Part shown: positions 17,105 to 24,955 of the stretch, piece after piece
Layout of the letters: every line of letters starts with the position of its first letter
Position numbering within the stretch: position 1 is the stretch's first letter
Assembly: GCA_951800645.1 (NCBI GenBank)
Contig: CATOIK010000019.1
Coordinates: 1-45,923 of the forward strand
Direction: 5' to 3'
From: an uncultured Eubacteriales bacterium
Lineage (GTDB): Bacteria; Bacillota; Clostridia; Lachnospirales; Lachnospiraceae
Length of the DNA: 45,923 nt
Position numbers and translations under genes: made by a program
Notes under the pieces: generated by a model
Seen by the model: the letters and a program-made list of their open reading frames with translations, nothing else
Databases searched by the model: none
What the model was told of the DNA's origin: nothing

Positions 17105-18352
17105 TTATTTATAATGTTCCAGAATTGAGCGGCGCAGCAAATCCAACGCCTTTACCACAGCCTGCTCTCTTATTTTTCCACGGTTTCCCTTAAACTGATA
17201 CCGCTCCACCTGCACCTTGTCCTTCATGTAGGTGGCGATGTAAACCAGTCCCACCGGCTTCTCCTCCGTGCCGCCGTCCGGCCCTGCAATGCCGGTCACT
17301 GCCACGCAGACATCACTGTCTGTAGCAAACACGCCGCCGGTAGCCATCTCTCTGGCCGTCTCCGGACTTACTGCCCCGTACTTTTTCAGAGTGCTTTTGC
17401 TGACCTCCAGGTATTTCCGTTTCGCCTTGTTAGAATAAGTAATAAAACCTTCCTTAAACACCTCCGACGCCCCCGGCGCATTGATCAGCCGGCCGGCCAC
17501 CAGGCCGCCAGTGCAGGACTCTGCCGTAGTCACCGTCAAATCGTGCTTCGCCAGCAGCTTTACCACTGCCTCCTCCAAAGTCTCCTGTTCCTTTACGGAG
17601 TAAACAAAATCTCCAAAACGGTTTTTAATTTCTTTTACCACTGGTTTTATCAGTTTTTTTGCCCCTTCTTCATCCCCTGCGCGGGCAGTCACACGGATGT
17701 GTACTTCTCCGGTTTTTGCATAGGTGGCAATGGTAGGATTCTCCTGTTTATCAATCAAATCCAGCAGCTTGTCCTCCACCATGCTCTCTCCTACGCCGCA
17801 AAGCTTTACCATAGCAGAGCGGATTACTGATTTCTGCTGCTTTTCCAGATAGGGCCGCACCTGCTGGTAAAACAGGGGATACAGCTCTTCCGGCGGTCCC
17901 GGCAGCAGAATAGCAGCTTTTTTGTCCTTTTCCAGTATCAGTCCGGGAGCAGTGCCGTTGTCATTGTCCAAAACAATGGCCCCTTTTGGCACTACTGCCT
18001 GTTTCCAGTTATTATCCGGAATCTCTTTGTAAATGCTGTTTTTGAAATATGCTTCAATCCGCTCTCTGGTGTGGGCGTCCTCTGCCAGAGGCATTCCCAT
18101 TACCTCTGCGCAGACCTCCTTTGTCAAATCATCCTCCGTAGGGCCTAAGCCGCCGGTTAAAATGACTACATCCGCCCGATTAAGGGCAGTGCGGATTACC
18201 TCAGAAAGCCGCTCTTTATTGTCTCCTACCACAACCTGATGGTACATGGACAGCCCTAAAAGGGCGCACTGCTCTGCCAGAAACTGGGTGTTGGTATTGA
18301 CAATATTGCCCAGCAAAAGCTCTGTTCCTACAGAAACCAGTTCTGCTATCAT
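17105..18352 (-). CDS. cinA: CinA: competence/damage-inducible protein, NMN amidohydrolase
   Basis: This 415-residue protein has an N-terminal MoCF-like (COG1058) domain with VGTELLLGNIVNTN and LTGGLGPTEDDLT, thought to act on ADP-ribose/NAD breakdown products. The C-terminal CinA domain carries the catalytic TAESCTGGLV motif and deamidates nicotinamide mononucleotide. Its ATG is one base after the pgsA stop. In many Firmicutes cinA follows pgsA, as here. Confidence 0.95.
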   Translation of the reverse strand: MIAELVSVGTELLLGNIVNTNTQFLAEQCALLGLSMYHQVVVGDNKERLSEVIRTALNRADVVILTGGLGPTEDDLTKEVCAEVMGMPLAEDAHTRERIEAYFKNSIYKEIPDNNWKQAVVPKGAIVLDNDNGTAPGLILEKDKKAAILLPGPPEELYPLFYQQVRPYLEKQQKSVIRSAMVKLCGVGESMVEDKLLDLIDKQENPTIATYAKTGEVHIRVTARAGDEEGAKKLIKPVVKEIKNRFGDFVYSVKEQETLEEAVVKLLAKHDLTVTTAESCTGGLVAGRLINAPGASEVFKEGFITYSNKAKRKYLEVSKSTLKKYGAVSPETAREMATGGVFATDSDVCVAVTGIAGPDGGTEEKPVGLVYIATYMKDKVQVERYQFKGNRGKIREQAVVKALDLLRRSILEHYK

Positions 18353-18353
18353 G

Positions 18354-18896
18354 CTACATCTCTCCTTCCGTCAGTACCTTGTGATTCTTTGAAATGTAAT
18401 CCACCAGGGAAACCACCGTCAGAATCAGGGCTATCCAGGTGCAGACTGTGGTGACTGTCTGCAGAGCCGGAATGTTCACAATCATTAAAATGACTGCAAT
18501 CATCTGGAATGTGGTTTTCCACTTGCCCCAGTAGCTGGCTGCAATGACAATGCCCTGCTCTGCAGCCACCAGCCTAAAGCCGCTGATAATAAACTCCCGG
18601 CTTACAATGATAATGACCATCCAGGAGGGGATCTGTTCCAATTCGATCAGACAAATCAGGGCAGAACATACTAAAAGCTTATCTGCCAGCGGATCCATAA
18701 ATTTTCCGAAGTTGGTCACCAGATTGTATTTCCGGGCAATTTTTCCATCCAGCAAATCTGTCAGACTGGCCACAATAAAGATTGCCACAGCCCCATAGCG
18801 CAGAGATGGAACTGCGCCTCCCTGAGCCAACAGGCACACTACAAAAAACGGAATCAAAATCATACGCAGTACAGTCAGTTTATTTGGCAAATTCAT
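18354..18896 (-). CDS. pgsA: CDP-diacylglycerol-glycerol-3-phosphate 3-phosphatidyltransferase
   Basis: This 180-residue membrane enzyme makes phosphatidylglycerol phosphate, the first committed step to phosphatidylglycerol. The CDP-alcohol transferase signature DG-x2-AR-x8-G-x3-D-x3-D is complete in DGKIARKYNLVTNFGKFMD followed by PLAD. It has four or more membrane segments. The ATG at 18896 follows GGGGAGG and overlaps the rimO end by 17 bases; a frame start at 18911 has no SD. Confidence 0.95.
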   Translation of the reverse strand: MNLPNKLTVLRMILIPFFVVCLLAQGGAVPSLRYGAVAIFIVASLTDLLDGKIARKYNLVTNFGKFMDPLADKLLVCSALICLIELEQIPSWMVIIIVSREFIISGFRLVAAEQGIVIAASYWGKWKTTFQMIAVILMIVNIPALQTVTTVCTWIALILTVVSLVDYISKNHKVLTEGEM

Positions 18897-20217
18897 CGTA
18901 TACCTCCCCAATCAAGTCGTAGCCGGAAGCGCCGGTTACCTTCACCCGGACAAAATCTCCGGACATGAAAAGCTCTCCCGTGTTTACAAAGATATATCCG
19001 TCCACATTGGGCGCATCCATATAGGTGCGGCCTACATAAGCCGGCTCGTCCGCCACCTTGCCTTCAATCATCACATCCAGGATACGGCCTACCATTGCCT
19101 CTGACTTTTCAAAGGCAATTTCCTGCTGCAGCTCCATAATCTCATCCCGCCGTTCTTCCTTCAGTTCCTGCGGCACCTGGTCCGGAAACGACGCTGCCGG
19201 AGTGTCTTCTTCCACCGAGTAGGCAAAAACTCCAAGCCGCTCAAATTCCATCTCGTCCACAAAGGCCATCACTTCCTCATGGTCTTCCTCTGTCTCTCCC
19301 GGAAATCCGGCAATCATGGTAGTCCGGATGGCAATGTCCGGAATCTCCTGGCGCAGCTTTTCAATCAGTCCCCGAATCTGCTCCTGATTCGTGCGGCGGC
19401 CCATCCGCTTTAAAATAGGATCGCTGGCGTGCTGGATTGGAATATCCAGATAATTACAGACCTTTTCCTCATCCCGGATAGCGGCAATCAGCTCATCTGT
19501 AACTTCCTCCGGATAGCAGTATTGAATCCGGATCCAGTAGATGCCGGGAATCTCTGCCAGCCTGTGTAAAAGCTCCGGCAGCATCTTTTTGCCGTAGAGA
19601 TCTGTGCCGTACAGGGTAGTCTCCTGAGCCACTAAGATCAGCTCCCTAACGCCTCTGGCTGCCAGCCCTTCTGCCTCCTTTACCAGCCGCTCCATGGGAA
19701 CGCTGCGATAGTTTCCTCTCAGACTTGGGATAATGCAGTAGGTACAGTGCTTATCGCAGCCTTCTGCAATCTTTAAAAAGGCATAATGACCGCCGGTGGT
19801 TACCATCCGCTCTGTCTCCACCTGGGGAAGCCGCTCCAAAGAATGGAACAGGCTGACGGTCTCTCCCTCCAATACCCGTTTCAGCACTGCAGAGATTTCA
19901 TCGTAAGTAGAGGTTCCTAAAATGCCGTCTACCTCCGGAATCTCGTCTAAAATTTCCTGCTTGTACCGCTGGGCCATACAGCCTGTTACGATCAGAGCCT
20001 TGCAGTTTCCGGTTTTTTTATATTCTGCCATCTCTAAAATGGTATTGACGCTTTCCTCTTTTGCATCCCCGATAAAGCAGCAGGTATTGACTACAATAAT
20101 GTCCGCCTCCTGCTCGTCGTCTGTAAAGGTGTAGCCGTCCCGGTTTAACAGGCCCAGCATCATCTCCGTATCTACCAGGTTTTTGTCACATCCCAGTGAC
20201 ACACACAATATCTTCAT
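18880..20217 (-). CDS. rimO: Ribosomal protein S12 methylthiotransferase RimO
   Basis: This 445-residue radical-SAM enzyme adds a methylthio group to an Asp of ribosomal protein S12. The N-terminal MTTase domain has the three cluster cysteines (GCDKN, NTCCFIGDA, TGCMAQ). The radical-SAM motif is EGCDKHCTYCIIPSLRG. A TRAM domain ends the protein (EGKVADEPAYVGRTYMDAP). The sequence fits RimO better than MiaB. The SD (AAGGAG) is about 14 bases from the ATG. A terminator lies just upstream, so expression may depend on read-through from rpoZ. Confidence 0.93.
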   Translation of the reverse strand: MKILCVSLGCDKNLVDTEMMLGLLNRDGYTFTDDEQEADIIVVNTCCFIGDAKEESVNTILEMAEYKKTGNCKALIVTGCMAQRYKQEILDEIPEVDGILGTSTYDEISAVLKRVLEGETVSLFHSLERLPQVETERMVTTGGHYAFLKIAEGCDKHCTYCIIPSLRGNYRSVPMERLVKEAEGLAARGVRELILVAQETTLYGTDLYGKKMLPELLHRLAEIPGIYWIRIQYCYPEEVTDELIAAIRDEEKVCNYLDIPIQHASDPILKRMGRRTNQEQIRGLIEKLRQEIPDIAIRTTMIAGFPGETEEDHEEVMAFVDEMEFERLGVFAYSVEEDTPAASFPDQVPQELKEERRDEIMELQQEIAFEKSEAMVGRILDVMIEGKVADEPAYVGRTYMDAPNVDGYIFVNTGELFMSGDFVRVKVTGASGYDLIGEVYDEFAK

Positions 20218-20246
20218 TATTCTTACGCAATCTCCTTATTCTATGG

Positions 20247-20280
20247 AAAAAGCCATCTCCTCCAAATGTTTGAGACGGCT
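20247..20280 (-). terminator. Terminator after rpoZ
   Basis: A 9-bp stem with one wobble (AGCCATCTC at 20251-20259, GAGACGGCT at 20272-20280) is followed on the minus strand by four to five T residues. It lies between rpoZ and rimO, which have only 83 bases between them. Confidence 0.75.
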
Positions 20281-20300
20281 CTGCTCCTTTCGTATCCTGA

Positions 20301-20600
20301 TTAGTTTTCCTGGGTTTCCTCTGCAAGCTCGGCTCCAGTCTCAACCTGGTCCGGTTCTTCTTCATCGGTTTCATTTCCCACAATTTTTATCTCGCCTGCA
20401 TAAAGCTCCTGCACCGCTGCAGACAACGGCTTTTTGTCGTTGGCTCCGAAAATCATGGGCTTCTCGCCTGCGATAATCTGTCTGGCCCGCTTTGCAGTAG
20501 CCAAAACGATGGAATAGCGGCTCTGTACTACCGGCTGCTCTCCCGGCTCTACCTCGCTGTTTACTACATCGATCAAATCTGTATAAGATGGTCTTAACAT
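20301..20600 (-). CDS. rpoZ: DNA-directed RNA polymerase omega subunit
   Basis: This 99-residue subunit helps fold and assemble the beta' subunit. The conserved core MLRPSYTDLIDVVN, SRYSIVLATAKRARQI and KPLSAAVQELYAG is complete; the tail is acidic and variable. An AGGAAGGAG SD precedes the ATG. It follows gmk in the usual Firmicute gmk-rpoZ pair. Confidence 0.95.
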   Translation of the reverse strand: MLRPSYTDLIDVVNSEVEPGEQPVVQSRYSIVLATAKRARQIIAGEKPMIFGANDKKPLSAAVQELYAGEIKIVGNETDEEEPDQVETGAELAEETQEN

Positions 20601-20644
20601 AATTGCTCCTTCCTGGGATGCATAAGCATCTGTTTCTTTATTTA

Positions 20645-21286
20645 TCAGGACTCCAAAGACTCCCGCATAGCTTTCAGTTCTTCTTTCATCTGTCCGATGA
20701 AGGCCTGGCTCTGGCTGGTGCGCCGGTGCTGAGACTGAATCAGCCGGTGCATTTCCTCTACACAGGCATCCAGGTTATCATTGATCAGAAGATAATCATA
20801 CCGTTCCATATAGGCGGCTTCCTCAGACGCCCGTTTTAACCGTTCCCGGATAACCGCCTCTGTCTCTGTTCCCCTGCCTCTTAAGCGGGACTCCAGTTCT
20901 CCGGCAGACGGCGGCGTTACAAACAAAAGCAAGGTTTCCGGAAGCTTTTCCTTTACCTTTAAGGCGCCCTGGATTTCAATCTCCAGGATAACATCCCGGC
21001 CTGCTGCCATCTGGTCAAACACATACTGTTTGGGGGTTCCGTAATAGTTTCCCACATAGCAGGCGTGCTCGATCAGGTCGTCCTCATCAATCATCCGGCA
21101 GAACGCTTCCTCTGTCAGGAAGAAATATTCCCGGCCATGTTCTTCCCCTTCTCTGGGTTTTCTGGTGGTGGCGGAAATGGACAGGGCGTACTGCTCCTTG
21201 TAGCGCTCCAGCAATGCTTTCATCAGGGTTCCTTTTCCTGCGCCGGAAAATCCGGAAACCACTGCTAAAATTCCTTTTTCACTCAT
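20645..21286 (-). CDS. gmk: Guanylate kinase
   Basis: This 213-residue enzyme phosphorylates GMP to GDP. It has the P-loop SGFSGAGKGT (about 9-18), the GMP-binding SATTRKPREGEEHGREYFF and the lid region RGRGTETEAVIRERL. It starts 17 bases after yicC. In many Firmicutes remA (DUF370) lies between yicC and gmk; there is no room for it here. Confidence 0.96.
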   Translation of the reverse strand: MSEKGILAVVSGFSGAGKGTLMKALLERYKEQYALSISATTRKPREGEEHGREYFFLTEEAFCRMIDEDDLIEHACYVGNYYGTPKQYVFDQMAAGRDVILEIEIQGALKVKEKLPETLLLFVTPPSAGELESRLRGRGTETEAVIRERLKRASEEAAYMERYDYLLINDNLDACVEEMHRLIQSQHRRTSQSQAFIGQMKEELKAMRESLES

Positions 21287-21303
21287 GGCTGCAACTCCTG
21301 GTT

Positions 21304-22182
21304 TTACTCAATATTCTGAATCTGTTCCCGAATCTTCTCAATCTCCGTCTTTAAAGCGATGGATTTCTCAGAAAGCTCCAGATCATTGGATTTGGACAGG
21401 GTGGTGTTGGCTTCCCGGTTCATTTCCTGGGCTATAAAGTCCAGCTTCCGGCCAACGCTGCCGCCCTGGTTCAGTTCCTTTCTGGTAGCCTCAATATGAC
21501 TTTTTAAACGGACCATTTCCTCATCTACGCAGATTTTATCAGCAAAAACTGTAACTTCTGCTGCAATCCGGTTTTCGTCCATGGCGCTGTTTTCCAGAAA
21601 TTCCTTTACCTTTTCCTCCAGCCTGCTGCGGTACTCTGCCACAATCTGGGGCGAACGGCCAGTGATGAAATCCACCAGTTCTTCCATATAATCCAGCTTG
21701 CCCAGCAAATCTTCCCGAAGCTTCTCCCCTTCCTGGATACGGGAGGAAACAAACTGACCGGCAGCTTCCTCAAGAGCCTGGGAAAGCAGCTTCCACATCT
21801 GCTCCTCATCCTCCGGCTCCTGGTCCATGGTAAGCACCTCCGGCATGCGGGCCAGCTTAGAGACCGTCATATCGTTTACAATCCCAAATTCCTCTTCCAT
21901 GCGGCGGCAGCAGGATAAATACTCTGCAGCCAGGGAAGCATTATATTTCAGGCAAAACTTTTCTTCTGTGTAGTCCTCATAATTTATGAACACATCTACC
22001 TTACCCCGCTGAATATAGGTCTTCAGCAGATTCCGGATAGCTGCCTCAAAGGAATTAAACTTCTTCGGCATCTTGATGCTGAGGTCTAAATAGCGGTGGT
22101 TGACTGCCTTCATCTCTATGGAGACTTTGTATTCCGCTGTGATGATTTCACTTCGTCCAAAGCCAGTCATGCTTTTAATCAT
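21304..22182 (-). CDS. yicC: YicC family endoribonuclease-like protein
   Basis: This 292-residue protein shows the family N-terminus MIKSMTGFGRSE, then EMKAVNHRYLDLSIKMP, and the C-terminal DUF1732 block GRKLDFIAQEMNREANTTLSKS. YicC homologues are reported as RNases acting on small RNA or mRNA. It is the first gene of the yicC-gmk-rpoZ transcript, behind a near-consensus promoter. Confidence 0.95.
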   Translation of the reverse strand: MIKSMTGFGRSEIITAEYKVSIEMKAVNHRYLDLSIKMPKKFNSFEAAIRNLLKTYIQRGKVDVFINYEDYTEEKFCLKYNASLAAEYLSCCRRMEEEFGIVNDMTVSKLARMPEVLTMDQEPEDEEQMWKLLSQALEEAAGQFVSSRIQEGEKLREDLLGKLDYMEELVDFITGRSPQIVAEYRSRLEEKVKEFLENSAMDENRIAAEVTVFADKICVDEEMVRLKSHIEATRKELNQGGSVGRKLDFIAQEMNREANTTLSKSNDLELSEKSIALKTEIEKIREQIQNIE

Positions 22183-22231
22183 AGGATAAGGGGCTCCTTT
22201 TCCATATTAAGATAATACATAGTCGGTTATT

Positions 22232-22260
22232 ATTATAGTGCAATTACTAAAACAAGTCAA
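22232..22260 (-). promoter_or_regulatory. Promoter of yicC-gmk-rpoZ
   Basis: Minus strand TTGACT (22255-22260), 17 bases, TATAAT (22232-22237). It stands back to back with the rqcH promoter, the two -35 boxes being eight bases apart. Confidence 0.85.
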
Positions 22261-22268
22261 CTTGTTCC

Positions 22269-22297
22269 TTGTAAATACGCATGGTATCTTGTATACT
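22269..22297 (+). promoter_or_regulatory. Promoter and leader of rqcH
   Basis: Plus strand TTGTAA (22269-22274), 17 bases, TATACT (22292-22297). About 90 bases of leader follow. Perfect arms GTGATTAC (22298-22305) and GTAATCAC (22370-22377) bracket much of it, though the predicted start near 22304 cuts the first arm. SD AAAGGAG precedes the ATG. Confidence 0.75.
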
Positions 22298-22394
22298 GTG
22301 ATTACAGTGTCAAAAGGTCAATCGTCCGCCTGTGCCTGCGAGGATGAGAACGGCTGGCTTTGAAACGCGGTAATCACGAAAAAGGAGAAACATC

Positions 22395-24137
22395 ATGGCA
22401 TTTGACGGCATTGTAGTAGCAAATCTGGTGCAGGATATGAAAGCGCTTCTGGAAGGCGGCAAAATCAACAAAATCGCCCAGCCGGAAAAAGACGAACTGC
22501 TTTTTACCATAAAAAATAAGGGAGAAACTCTGCGGCTTTCTGTTTCCGCCAGCGCCTCCCTGCCCTTAGTTTATTTTACCTCAACCAACAAGCCCAGCCC
22601 CCTGACTGCCCCCAACTTCTGTATGCTTCTGCGCAAGCACATCGGCGCCGGACGGATTCTTTCTGTGTCCCAGCCGGGCCTGGAGCGGATCATCGAAATC
22701 CAGATTGAGCATCTGGACGAAATGGGCGACCTTTGCCGGAAACGGCTGATCATTGAGCTGATGGGCAAGCACAGCAACATCATTTTCTGTAAAGAGGACG
22801 GAACCATTTTAGACAGCATCAAGCATGTTTCCGCCCAGGTAAGCTCAGTCCGGGAGGTACTGCCGGGAAGAGCCTACTTTATCCCCCAAACTGTGGACAA
22901 GGCGGATCCTCTGACTGTCACTCAGGAAGCGTTTTCCGGTCTGATGGCTCAGGCCCCCATGCCGGTGCAAAAGGCACTGTATCAGAAGCTGACCGGCATC
23001 AGCCCCATTATCGGCACGGAACTGGCCCATCTGGCTTCCTTAGACGGAGACCGGTCTGCCAACGAGCTTTCCGATGCAGAGCTGACCCATTTATACCGTA
23101 TGTTTTCCCTGATGATGGAGGATGTAAAAGAAGGACGCTTCTCCCCCAGCATTGTTTATGAAAACGGCGTTCCGGCGGAATTTGCCTCCGTGCCGCTCTC
23201 CTGCTTTACAGGCGAGCGTTACACTGCAAAGCCCTTTGCTTCCATAAGCAGCCTGTTGGAGGCCTACTATGCAGAGAAAAGCGCCGTCACCCGGATCCGG
23301 CAAAAATCCGTAGACCTGCGGCGGATTGTCCAGACTGCTCTGGAGCGAAATTACAAAAAATACGACCTGCAGTTAAAGCAATTAAAGGATACGGAAAAGC
23401 GGGATAAATACAAGGTCTACGGCGAGCTGTTAAACACCTACGGCTACGAGCTTTCCGGGGGAGAATCGGAGCTTACCTGCCTTAACTACTACACCGGCCA
23501 GGATGTGAAGATTCCTCTGGATCCTCAGCTTTCTGCCCAGGAAAACTCCCAGAAATTCTTTGCCAAGTACAATAAGCTGAAGCGGACCTGGGAAGCCTTG
23601 ACGGAGCTGACAGAGGAAACCAGGGCAGAAATTAACCACTTAGAATCAATCAGCGCAGCTTTGGACATTGCTTTAAAAGAGGAAGACCTGGTTCAGATCA
23701 AAGAGGAGCTGATGGAATTCGGCTTTATTAAAAAACGGCCTGCCGGAGGAAAAAAGCCGAAAATCACCAGCAAGCCTTACCACTACCACTCCTCCGACGG
23801 CTTTGACATCTATGTTGGAAAAAACAATTATCAGAACGAGGAGGTTACCTTTAAGATTGCTGGCGGCGGTGACTGGTGGTTCCACGCCAAGGGAATTCCC
23901 GGCTCCCATGTGGTGGTAAAATGCGATGGAAAAGAGCTGCCGGATAAAACCTTTGAAGAAGCAGGAGCATTGGCTGCCTGGTACTCCAAGGGACGAGAAA
24001 ATGAAAAGGTGGAGATTGATTACATCCAGCGCAAGCATGTAAAAAAAGCCGCAGGCGGCGCCCCCGGCTTTGTGATCTATCATACCAATTATTCTCTTAT
24101 GGCAGTTCCGGAATTAACCTTAGAAGAAGTAAAATAA
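22395..24137 (+). CDS. rqcH: RqcH, NFACT-family ribosome quality control protein
   Basis: This 580-residue protein is the bacterial Rqc2/NEMF homologue, which binds obstructed 50S subunits and directs alanine tailing of stalled peptides. The NFACT-N domain starts MAFDGIVVANLVQDM with the PNFCMLLRKHI element; a coiled coil lies at about 300-430. The NFACT-R domain shows DIYVGKNNYQNEEVTFK and DWWFHAKGIPGSHVV. Older annotations call it fibronectin-binding protein. Its stop is only two bases from the convergent folT stop. Confidence 0.94.
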   Translation: MAFDGIVVANLVQDMKALLEGGKINKIAQPEKDELLFTIKNKGETLRLSVSASASLPLVYFTSTNKPSPLTAPNFCMLLRKHIGAGRILSVSQPGLERIIEIQIEHLDEMGDLCRKRLIIELMGKHSNIIFCKEDGTILDSIKHVSAQVSSVREVLPGRAYFIPQTVDKADPLTVTQEAFSGLMAQAPMPVQKALYQKLTGISPIIGTELAHLASLDGDRSANELSDAELTHLYRMFSLMMEDVKEGRFSPSIVYENGVPAEFASVPLSCFTGERYTAKPFASISSLLEAYYAEKSAVTRIRQKSVDLRRIVQTALERNYKKYDLQLKQLKDTEKRDKYKVYGELLNTYGYELSGGESELTCLNYYTGQDVKIPLDPQLSAQENSQKFFAKYNKLKRTWEALTELTEETRAEINHLESISAALDIALKEEDLVQIKEELMEFGFIKKRPAGGKKPKITSKPYHYHSSDGFDIYVGKNNYQNEEVTFKIAGGGDWWFHAKGIPGSHVVVKCDGKELPDKTFEEAGALAAWYSKGRENEKVEIDYIQRKHVKKAAGGAPGFVIYHTNYSLMAVPELTLEEVK

Positions 24138-24139
24138 CA

Positions 24140-24724
24140 TTACCGGCGCTGGCCTGCTTTACGGGCCAGCCCATTTCCTTTTAAAACCCGGAACACTCCG
24201 GCTGTTTCCAGGGTTTTTGCAATGGTATAGAATAAAAAGGAATTCACCGGCCACATGATCAGGTTTTTTACTACCCGCATAGGCAGAAGGGCCAGAAAGC
24301 CTTTTCCGTAGAGCATGGACAGCCACAGGGTACCCAGCAGCATATTGCAGATGACGCTGACTGTCAGCTCTGCCAAAAGCACCCGGCCAATCCGGACAGG
24401 CTTTTTGTAAAAGAAGCATCCGTACAGCACGCCAGCCAGCATGGCTCCCAGGGTAAATCCAGGGAAAAAGGCGCCGGTAGGCTGCACCAGATATTTTAAA
24501 ATATCCAGAGCTCCGGCAAACAGACTTCCCACCGCCGGCCCAAACAGCAGGTGCACAAACTGGTTGGAAACGCTGGAAAATCCAATTTTGATGTAGTCCC
24601 CGATTACAATGGTGTAGGCTCCCAGCACCACGGAAATGGCAGCGAACATAGCACAGGCGGTAATCGTCCGCACAGACTTAAATTCCTGCAGGGAATCGGT
24701 GAACAAAGTTGCTAATTTCTTCAT
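24140..24724 (-). CDS. folT: Folate ECF transporter substrate-binding (S) component
   Basis: This 194-residue S component binds folate or a derivative and works with a shared EcfA/A'/T module encoded elsewhere. It has about six membrane segments, with the family features TACAMFAAISVVLGAY near the start and SVSNQFVHLLFGPAVGSLFAGALD. Substrate is strongly supported by the THF riboswitch in its leader. SD AAAGGAGG lies nine bases from the ATG and is part of the riboswitch-controlled hairpin. Confidence 0.93.
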   Translation of the reverse strand: MKKLATLFTDSLQEFKSVRTITACAMFAAISVVLGAYTIVIGDYIKIGFSSVSNQFVHLLFGPAVGSLFAGALDILKYLVQPTGAFFPGFTLGAMLAGVLYGCFFYKKPVRIGRVLLAELTVSVICNMLLGTLWLSMLYGKGFLALLPMRVVKNLIMWPVNSFLFYTIAKTLETAGVFRVLKGNGLARKAGQRR

Positions 24725-24734
24725 AAAAAATTAC

Positions 24735-24904
24735 CTCCTTTGCAGACCTCTCGAACTACAAAGGAGATAATGATGATAATTTATCCTCTTCGCAGCGGGA
24801 TGCGGTCTGTGTACCGCAAAAGGATTGCCCTTCGGCAGTCCTTTTTTCGTCCAGGCGGCAACTCCCTGTCCGCCCGGCACTTAACGCACACAAACCTACT
24901 CTGC
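24735..24904 (-). ncRNA. THF riboswitch with RBS-sequestering expression platform
   Basis: Read on the minus strand from 24904. Conserved THF (folT) elements appear in order: AGAGTAG, GCGTTAAGTG, GGGAGTTG, GACGAA, TGCGGT and ACCGCATCCC, closing with GCAG/CTGC at 24901-24904 and 24792-24795. Downstream, CTCCTTTG (24766-24759) pairs with CAAAGGAG (24742-24735), burying the folT SD. An alternative pairing, GAGGATAA with TTATCTC, uses the same CTCC and would free the SD. Ligand binding should therefore control translation; the direction expected from the class is repression. Confidence 0.92.
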
Positions 24905-24926
24905 TTTTCTGATTTTATTTTTTCCC

Positions 24927-24955
24927 ATTATATAGCAGCTCATCTCTATTGTAAA
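24927..24955 (-). promoter_or_regulatory. Promoter of folT and its riboswitch
   Basis: Minus strand TTTACA (24950-24955), 17 bases, TATAAT (24927-24932). The -35 box lies inside the last codons of the upstream deaminase gene, so folT has its own start despite the close gene before it. Confidence 0.8.
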
